From an uncultured Eubacteriales bacterium (GTDB lineage: Bacteria; Bacillota; Clostridia; Lachnospirales; Lachnospiraceae): a DNA stretch of 11,398 bases. Numbering within the stretch: position 1 is the stretch's first letter; every line of letters begins with the position of its first letter. The translations under genes and the position numbers were made by a program. The notes beneath the pieces were generated by a model that worked only from the letters and a program-made list of their open reading frames with translations, had not been told where the DNA came from and did not search any database. This document shows positions 7,055-11,398 of this stretch, piece after piece. The stretch is taken from contig CACZSO010000143.1 of the NCBI GenBank assembly GCA_902783795.1, forward strand, positions 1 through 11,398, read 5' to 3'.

Positions 7055-8120
7055 GGCTCATCAGTTCCTTCCATTGTTCTGACAGCTCCTGATCATCAAA
7101 CAGGCTGATCAGATAAGCTATACTTTCTTCAGCGGCTGCGCCTAAGATGTCAAAGGCTATCATCTGATCCATTTTTTCGGCAAAACGTAAGGCGCTCATG
7201 CTGTAATCCGGCCGGGAATCAAAGGCCCGGGCAATGTCTGCTGCCTGTTTCAGGGAAGAGAGAGAGGCGTCTTTCATTCCTGCTTTTTTCTGCGCATAGG
7301 CAAGAGAAACCAGCAATTCCGCTTGGGTCTTATCCATAATGTAGATCTTTCCTTCTGTTTTGACACCACCCAGAATATCCAGACTCCAATGGATGATGCT
7401 CAGTGCCTGATTCCAGTCATTCCGTGAGCGGTAAACAAACAGATAACCCAGGACGATGGTGAAAAGATCAGAAAGTGAGTCCAGCATGGCTTCTGATAAA
7501 AAGGGAGGAGCTTCTTCCGGCCGGTCCATGTAGACAGCCAGGCAGGCGCCTATCCCGCTGCTGAAAAGCCCGTTGGCATTATTCTTTTTAAGCAGTTCCA
7601 GGCCCTTCTCGTATTCATTCAGCTGAAACCAGACCAGAGACATGTCACCGCTGATGGTAGCTTCACTGATCCTGGGATCATCGTTCTGAGGGAGCAGGAT
7701 GCAGGCCTGTTCCAAAAGATCCAGGGCCCGCATAAGCTCTTCTTTGCGGTGATTGGCGGTACCATAGGCCAGATGGATGCTGGCGGCCAGGTAGACGATG
7801 CGGAAAGAGTAGGGATATTTGGCCAGAGCCTTGTCTGCTTCTTCAATGGCTGCCGGATCCAAGGTCCGGCAATATTCTGCCAGTCGGTTTTCTAAGGCTT
7901 CCAGACGATGATCCTGCATTTTATAGCCCAGCAATGCATCGACGGATATTTCGAAAAAATCCGCTATATCTACGATCATACCCAGTTCCGGGACTGACAG
8001 TCCGGATTCCCATTTATAGACCGCACCCACTGTAACGCCTAAAGCTTCTGCCAGTTTTTCCTGAGTCAGTTTCCGCTGTTTACGGAACATACGTATATTT
8101 TCAGAGAGAGTCAGCTGCAC
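7047..8120 (-). CDS. XRE-family HTH regulator with C-terminal TPR-like domain
   Basis: This 357-residue protein joins an N-terminal Cro/C1-type DNA-binding domain (about 5-66; LTQEKLAEALGVTVGAVYKWE with the recognition helix around 28-38) to a long all-helical region (about 80-350). That region has TPR-like helix pairs, for example around 92-120, 148-176 and 268-290. The layout resembles RRNPP-type regulators, whose TPR part binds a peptide, but no peptide gene was found nearby and ligand binding is inference. It starts with GTG (8118-8120), supported by AAAGGAGG (8129-8136) eight bases upstream. It is the first gene of a two-gene unit with the MFS exporter and likely controls it and itself. 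ATACT repeats lie directly upstream of its promoter. Confidence 0.9.
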   Translation of the reverse strand: MQLTLSENIRMFRKQRKLTQEKLAEALGVTVGAVYKWESGLSVPELGMIVDIADFFEISVDALLGYKMQDHRLEALENRLAEYCRTLDPAAIEEADKALAKYPYSFRIVYLAASIHLAYGTANHRKEELMRALDLLEQACILLPQNDDPRISEATISGDMSLVWFQLNEYEKGLELLKKNNANGLFSSGIGACLAVYMDRPEEAPPFLSEAMLDSLSDLFTIVLGYLFVYRSRNDWNQALSIIHWSLDILGGVKTEGKIYIMDKTQAELLVSLAYAQKKAGMKDASLSSLKQAADIARAFDSRPDYSMSALRFAEKMDQMIAFDILGAAAEESIAYLISLFDDQELSEQWKELMSHD

Positions 8121-8152
8121 AGGGAAGACCTCCTTTATGATCTCATGCCCTT

Positions 8153-8158
8153 ATTATA
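8153..8158 (-). promoter_or_regulatory. -10 box for the XRE-MFS operon
   Basis: On the minus strand a perfect TATAAT occupies 8158 down to 8153, about 33 bases before the GTG start and 17 bases before the strong ribosome site. The matching -35 region (about 8175-8181) is poor, as is typical for a promoter that depends on or is controlled by a nearby regulator. Confidence 0.6.
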
Positions 8159-8181
8159 ACGGGATTTCATAAAAAAGGAAG

Positions 8182-8226
8182 ATACTATCGATACTATATT
8201 GAGATTAATTTCTATACTGTCAGTAT
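8182..8226. promoter_or_regulatory. ATACT repeat array with 13-base palindrome (candidate operator)
   Basis: ATACT occurs at 8182-8186, 8191-8195 and 8214-8218, and inverted (AGTAT) at 8222-8226. The first two belong to a 9-base tandem direct repeat (GATACTATC GATACTATA). The last two form the perfect palindrome ATACTG-T-CAGTAT (8214-8226). The array sits just upstream of the XRE -35 region and between two divergent genes, which is where an autoregulatory binding site would be expected. Binding by the XRE protein is inference. Confidence 0.45.
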
Positions 8227-8280
8227 GGGTTTTGGGTTAAACGATGTTTTGGGAAGAAGCACAGGATCTTCCGGCAATGA

Positions 8281-8309
8281 TTGCTTTTCCACTGCCTTAG
8301 TGTTAAAAT
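8281..8309 (+). promoter_or_regulatory. Promoter for the second HAD hydrolase gene
   Basis: TTGCTT (8281-8286), a 17-base spacer and TAAAAT (8304-8309), preceded by TG at 8301-8302, form an extended -10 promoter. Transcription would begin near 8316, right at the AAGGAG ribosome site (8316-8321), so the leader would be very short. Confidence 0.5.
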
Positions 8310-8331
8310 CATTATAAGGAGATAATAATAT

Positions 8332-9000
8332 ATGATCACGACACTTATTTTTGATGTATATGGTACGATCATTCGGTTTGAACACGGATTGAGTGCAGAG
8401 ATCGTGCGCGGTCATATGCGAAAAGCCGGCACAGAAACACCGAAAGAAGAGTTTCACAGACTTTGGGGAGAATACTATAAAAAAGCGGAAACGGAAGAGG
8501 TTTTCCGTACAGAACAACAGCTGTTTATAGACCGTATTACCTGGTTGTATGAACACTATGGCTGCAGCGGAGATCCTCTGGAAGCCTACCGAGAGACACT
8601 TGAAATAGTAAGAAAACGCGTGGCCTATCCGGAGGCAAAAAAAGCCCTTGATTCTCTTCGGAAGAAATACCGCATCGTGGCCGGCTCTAATGCTGACAAT
8701 ATTCCGATGCAGTTCAATCTTACGAAAAACGGTATTGAATTTGATGCAGAATACACATCGGAGACCCTGCGCCTTTATAAGCCGCGCCGGGAATTTTACG
8801 AAAAGATATTGGAAGCAGAAGGCATAAAGCCGGAACAGGCGGTCTTTATAGGAGATTCCTTCCGGGAAGATATCATAGCCCCGGCAGAACTGGGGATGAA
8901 GACCATATGGATAGACCGGACAGGATCCGAAAAAGAACAGGGACAGACATATACGGTGACAGATCTGTCTCAAATCGGAGAAGTGCTGACAGAAGCGTGA
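8332..9000 (+). CDS. HAD-superfamily IA hydrolase, haloacid dehalogenase-like
   Basis: This 222-residue protein has the full HAD layout: motif I FDVYGT with nucleophile Asp8, a helical cap (about 15-90), a motif II Ser (Ser119 in AGSNAD), Lys150 in LYKPRREFY, and motif IV GDSFREDIIAPAELG with Asp175 and Asp180. Position 10 is Tyr rather than the Asp that acts as general acid/base in HAD phosphatases. The D-x-Y pattern and the GSN and GDS motifs match L-2-haloacid dehalogenases and their relatives, so a dehalogenase-like or other non-phosphatase reaction is possible; many such proteins are simply annotated as HAD-IA hydrolases. The ATG at 8332 is supported by AAGGAG ten bases upstream. It is transcribed divergently from the XRE-MFS unit and has its own promoter. 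Confidence 0.88.
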   Translation: MITTLIFDVYGTIIRFEHGLSAEIVRGHMRKAGTETPKEEFHRLWGEYYKKAETEEVFRTEQQLFIDRITWLYEHYGCSGDPLEAYRETLEIVRKRVAYPEAKKALDSLRKKYRIVAGSNADNIPMQFNLTKNGIEFDAEYTSETLRLYKPRREFYEKILEAEGIKPEQAVFIGDSFREDIIAPAELGMKTIWIDRTGSEKEQGQTYTVTDLSQIGEVLTEA

Positions 9001-9084
9001 GTCAGGGCAGGAGAAACTGTGGAAGTATGCTGCATCCGGGAAACGGAAGAAGAGACAGGGCTTATTAGAAGAAGGATAAAATAA
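9001..9084 (+). pseudogene. Decayed Nudix hydrolase fragment (Nudix box only)
   Basis: Immediately after the HAD stop, and in the same frame, 27 codons run to a TAA at 9082-9084. They encode GETVEVCCIRETEEETGL (9010-9063), which fits the second part of the Nudix signature: E-x7-R-E-x2-E-E-x-G-L with the preceding Gly. There is no start codon, no ribosome site, nothing resembling the upstream GGxxE part, and no room for the rest of a Nudix fold before the methyltransferase begins. The likely reading is a relic of a Nudix gene mostly lost by deletion. A chance match is possible but seven specific residues in register make it less likely. Confidence 0.5.
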
Positions 9085-9104
9085 CAGCAGAGAGGTATCT
9101 GGTC

Positions 9105-9776
9105 ATGGATAAAAAACTGTTTGTACAGGCGATCATAAAATTCCTGGCAGGTTTTATTCTGGTAGGAGTCCTGATCTTTTTGCCGGCGGGAACATGGTCC
9201 TGGTGGCAGGGATGGCTTTTAATGGGGATTCTTTTTGTGCCGATGTTCGGGGCAGGTCTGGTCATGATGAAGAAGAGTCCTGACCTGCTGAGAAAAAGGT
9301 TGAATGCCAAAGAACAGGAGTCAGAACAGAAAACAGTGCTCTTGCTGAGCGGCTGTATGTTTCTGGCGGCTTTCATTGTGGCCGGACTGAACTTCAGGTT
9401 CGGCTGGATCATATTACCGGACTGGGTCTCCTGGGCAGCAGGGGCAATGTTTCTTGCCGGCTATATATTGTACGCAGAAGTGCTGAGAGAAAACGTGTAT
9501 CTTTCACGGACAGTGGAGGTTCAGGAGAATCAGAAAGTGATCGATACCGGTTTGTATGGTATAGTGCGCCATCCCATGTACATGAGTACTTTGCTGCTGT
9601 TTCTGGCTATGCCTTTAGTGCTGGGATCGGTGATTTCCTTTGTTATCATGCTGCTGTATATTCCCGTCATAGCCAAGCGGATCAGAAACGAAGAAGAAGT
9701 ATTGGAAAAAGGGCTGGAAGGCTATACGGAATATAAAAAGAAAGTAAAATATAAAGTAATTCCATATGTGTGGTAA
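9105..9776 (+). CDS. ICMT/PEMT-like membrane methyltransferase
   Basis: This 223-residue integral membrane protein has about five hydrophobic segments (near 11-29, 35-55, 79-95, 107-124 and 161-190). It ends with the hallmark region of the isoprenylcysteine carboxyl methyltransferase / phospholipid methyltransferase group: VIDTGLYGIVRHPMYMS (145-161, with RHPMY at 155-159), then RNEEEVLEKGLEGYTEYKKK and a KVIPYVW end. These residues form the SAM pocket in the family. Bacteria generally lack prenylated CaaX proteins, so the acceptor may be a lipid or another small molecule; it cannot be named. GAGG (9092-9095) lies nine bases before the ATG. It follows the Nudix relic and the HAD gene on the same strand without a visible promoter, so read-through from 8281 is likely. 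Confidence 0.88.
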   Translation: MDKKLFVQAIIKFLAGFILVGVLIFLPAGTWSWWQGWLLMGILFVPMFGAGLVMMKKSPDLLRKRLNAKEQESEQKTVLLLSGCMFLAAFIVAGLNFRFGWIILPDWVSWAAGAMFLAGYILYAEVLRENVYLSRTVEVQENQKVIDTGLYGIVRHPMYMSTLLLFLAMPLVLGSVISFVIMLLYIPVIAKRIRNEEEVLEKGLEGYTEYKKKVKYKVIPYVW

Positions 9777-9816
9777 AGGGTGGTCCATATGAAGAAGACC
9801 AGAAACCATAAATGCA

Positions 9817-9845
9817 TTGACAGATAAATAGAAAACATGTATCAT
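9817..9845 (+). promoter_or_regulatory. Sigma-A-type promoter for the lipoprotein gene
   Basis: A perfect TTGACA (9817-9822) is followed after 17 bases by TATCAT (9840-9845). Transcription would start near 9852, about 30 bases before the ATG at 9882. GAGGGG (9865-9870) serves as ribosome site with an 11-base spacer. Confidence 0.65.
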
Positions 9846-9881
9846 TTCTTTATCCAAACGGATAGAGGGGAACAGCGGTCC

Positions 9882-11398
9882 ATGAGAATGAAAAAGCCCG
9901 GATTCAGACGTGTTTTAATGACATTATTACTGGCAGGCCTGCTCGCAGGTCTGTCTCTTTTCGGCTGCTCTGGAAACAGAGCACCGGAAGAAAGCAGTCA
10001 GCAGACAGAAAGCGTAAAACCAACAGAAACATCGACAGTAGAAACGGAGCCTTCGTCTGAGACAAAAGAGGAAGTGATGGAATCAGAGGAACAGGTCCTG
10101 AAACTGCTCCAGGAGGCAAAAGAGACAGGAAAGGACGAGCTTCAGTTTACCTGCAGTCCTGATATGTTTGATTTCTTAAGTGCTGATGTTTTTGCGGAAC
10201 TTCGTATCCTCCTGGTGAAGAGTGGGGCAGAGGCGCAGATCCATTACAGTGACACCGCCCATCTCATTGCGTTGAAATCCCTGATGTTCACCGAAAATGC
10301 CTGGGCAGAGTGCAAGGATGATAAAGAGGTGAAAGAAGCTCTTCGGTCTTTTGCCAAAGAGAAGAAAGGAACCTTCGTCCTGATCTGCGAAGCAGGGCTT
10401 TCCGAAACCTTGAATAATGACAGCAAACTGTTTAATTATGCGGCACAGGGCGGATACAGCAATATCCGCTATTCGGTGAATGGCCGGATGATCAATATCA
10501 TTGATGCGGTGCTTTTTGATGAACCTTATGCCGTGGTGGAGAATGCGGCCCAGTTTACCGCAGCTATAGAGCGGTTCGCTGAAGAAAAGCAGCCGTCTTT
10601 CTACATTGTGAGAGAGCAGAAGTTCCGGAAAGAGCTGGCAGAGGATGCCTTCAGTGAAGAGATCATGGTGGCCTCCAGCAAACTGGATGAGTATAAAGGG
10701 ACTTCCACCAGCAGCGGGATCTTCCATTATACAGAGGTGGTCTATGCCCAGGTCCCGCAGATGATCTGCTACACTGAGGACGATGTGGCATCAGCCATCC
10801 GGCAGATGGGCGCCCAGGGGGCGTCGGAATTCCGGCTGTACCTGGTGGGAGACCTGATCCAGACATTGTCGGATAAATCTTTCCGCCGCCTGCATGAACT
10901 GGAAGCATCTTCCGGCATGTCCGGCGCGAAAATGTCCTATTCTTCTTCCACTGCCATACGGGAACTTTTTTACACAGAGGCAAAGATCACAGCGGACGCT
11001 GTGGTGCTTCCCGATGTTTCGAAGGCAGCTTCTTTTATTGAAAAAAGGATACATAAAGGCTTACACGAAATTACATTGTTCTGTTCAGATGAGCTGTTCG
11101 ATAAGCTGGTGGGACCTCTGGAAGCTGAGGAAGCGGCTGAAGACAGTCTGGTACCCATCTATGACCTTACAGCCCAGGCTGGCATTTATGATTATGAACT
11201 GATCATATCCCGTGATTTCCATGCGGTCACCATAAACATCAAGCGCTTATATCCCGGCACAGAGATCGTACTGGCGGTACAAAACGGGACAGATAATGAA
11301 CTCCCTTCTGCCTTGAAAGGCTGTTTAGGATCCGCTCTTAAAATGGCTTCGGAATGTGAAGATGAGGATGCGCTCACCATGGCGCGGAATATCCACGA
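9882..11398 (+). CDS. Secreted lipoprotein with five tandem divergent modules (3' end outside window)
   Basis: The frame is open for 505 codons to the window edge, with no stop. It begins with a lipoprotein signal peptide: basic MRMKKPGFRR, a hydrophobic core (11-27) and a lipobox LFGC with the lipidated Cys29, so the protein is probably anchored to the outer face of the membrane. Residues 32-70 are a flexible S/T/E-rich linker. From about 68 on, I see five diverged modules of roughly 75-90 residues (about 68-144, 145-219, 220-296, 297-373 and 374-465). Each has an amphipathic helix (for example DDVASAIRQM), a short strand (EFRLYL), a Leu-containing helix, and a closing strand ending near a Tyr or Phe. 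The last visible residues (ALTMARNIH) resemble the helix that precedes transglutaminase-like domains, so such a domain may follow. I do not recognise the modules as a named family. Confidence 0.88.
   Translation, partial: MRMKKPGFRRVLMTLLLAGLLAGLSLFGCSGNRAPEESSQQTESVKPTETSTVETEPSSETKEEVMESEEQVLKLLQEAKETGKDELQFTCSPDMFDFLSADVFAELRILLVKSGAEAQIHYSDTAHLIALKSLMFTENAWAECKDDKEVKEALRSFAKEKKGTFVLICEAGLSETLNNDSKLFNYAAQGGYSNIRYSVNGRMINIIDAVLFDEPYAVVENAAQFTAAIERFAEEKQPSFYIVREQKFRKELAEDAFSEEIMVASSKLDEYKGTSTSSGIFHYTEVVYAQVPQMICYTEDDVASAIRQMGAQGASEFRLYLVGDLIQTLSDKSFRRLHELEASSGMSGAKMSYSSSTAIRELFYTEAKITADAVVLPDVSKAASFIEKRIHKGLHEITLFCSDELFDKLVGPLEAEEAAEDSLVPIYDLTAQAGIYDYELIISRDFHAVTINIKRLYPGTEIVLAVQNGTDNELPSALKGCLGSALKMASECEDEDALTMARNIH

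Noticed and set aside
8212..8973. A 253-codon minus-strand open frame opposite the second HAD gene
   Set aside because: The plus-strand HAD gene has full motifs, a ribosome site and a promoter. The antisense product is an aromatic- and Cys-rich string with no domain.
9765..9815. Repeated CCATATG and a TGGTC/GACCA hairpin after the methyltransferase gene
   Set aside because: The stem is only five pairs and has no T tract, so it is not a credible terminator. The repeats are short and could be chance.
10176..10727. A 183-codon minus-strand open frame and several other frames within 9900-11380
   Set aside because: All fall inside the long lipoprotein frame, which has a signal peptide, lipobox, ribosome site and promoter. 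The others lack these.
1..11398. tRNA, rRNA, riboswitch, CRISPR, insertion sequence or phage genes
   Set aside because: I looked for cloverleaf arms, conserved RNA motifs, regularly spaced repeats, transposase motifs and terminal inverted repeats and found none. This was by eye only.

Overview
The window looks like chromosomal DNA from a low-to-moderate GC member of the Firmicutes (Bacillota), most plausibly a gut-type clostridial or related lineage. This rests on strong AGGAGG-type ribosome binding sites, TTGACA/TATAAT-like promoters, U-tailed hairpin terminators, a VanS-like sensor kinase fragment, an XRE-TPR regulator paired with an MFS exporter, and a lipoprotein with an S/T/E-rich linker. 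No rRNA, tRNA, CRISPR array, insertion sequence or phage gene was seen. The genus cannot be fixed from the sequence alone.

Layout. (1) 1-627: the 3' part of a sensor histidine kinase, cut by the window edge, closed by a strong terminator (640-684). (2) 685-931: a leader with a good sigma-A-type promoter and two small repeats. (3) 932-4769: three co-oriented, closely spaced genes for an aldehyde dehydrogenase, a GH13 alpha-glucosidase of the oligo-1,6-glucosidase type and a HAD phosphatase. (4) 4893-5687: an esterase-D-like serine hydrolase, probably with its own promoter. (5) A bidirectional terminator (5702-5742) separates it from a convergent two-gene unit on the minus strand (5750-8120): an XRE-TPR regulator followed, with an 8-base overlap, by an MFS exporter. 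(6) A divergent intergenic region (8121-8331) holds ATACT repeats and a 13-base palindrome. (7) On the plus strand: a second HAD hydrolase with a dehalogenase-type motif I, a small decayed Nudix hydrolase fragment, and an ICMT/PEMT-like membrane methyltransferase. (8) From 9882 to the window end: a large secreted lipoprotein gene that stays open for 505 codons, with five divergent tandem modules.

How the genes fit together. The dehydrogenase, glucosidase and HAD genes could be read from one promoter and suggest oligosaccharide use plus aldehyde and phosphate-ester clean-up, though nothing shows they form one pathway. The regulator and exporter look like a self-contained, self-regulated efflux module. 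The lipoprotein is the least familiar gene; its downstream part, which may hold a catalytic domain, lies outside the window. I see no convincing new multi-gene system. The points most worth a second look are the modular lipoprotein, the Nudix relic and the candidate operator array.
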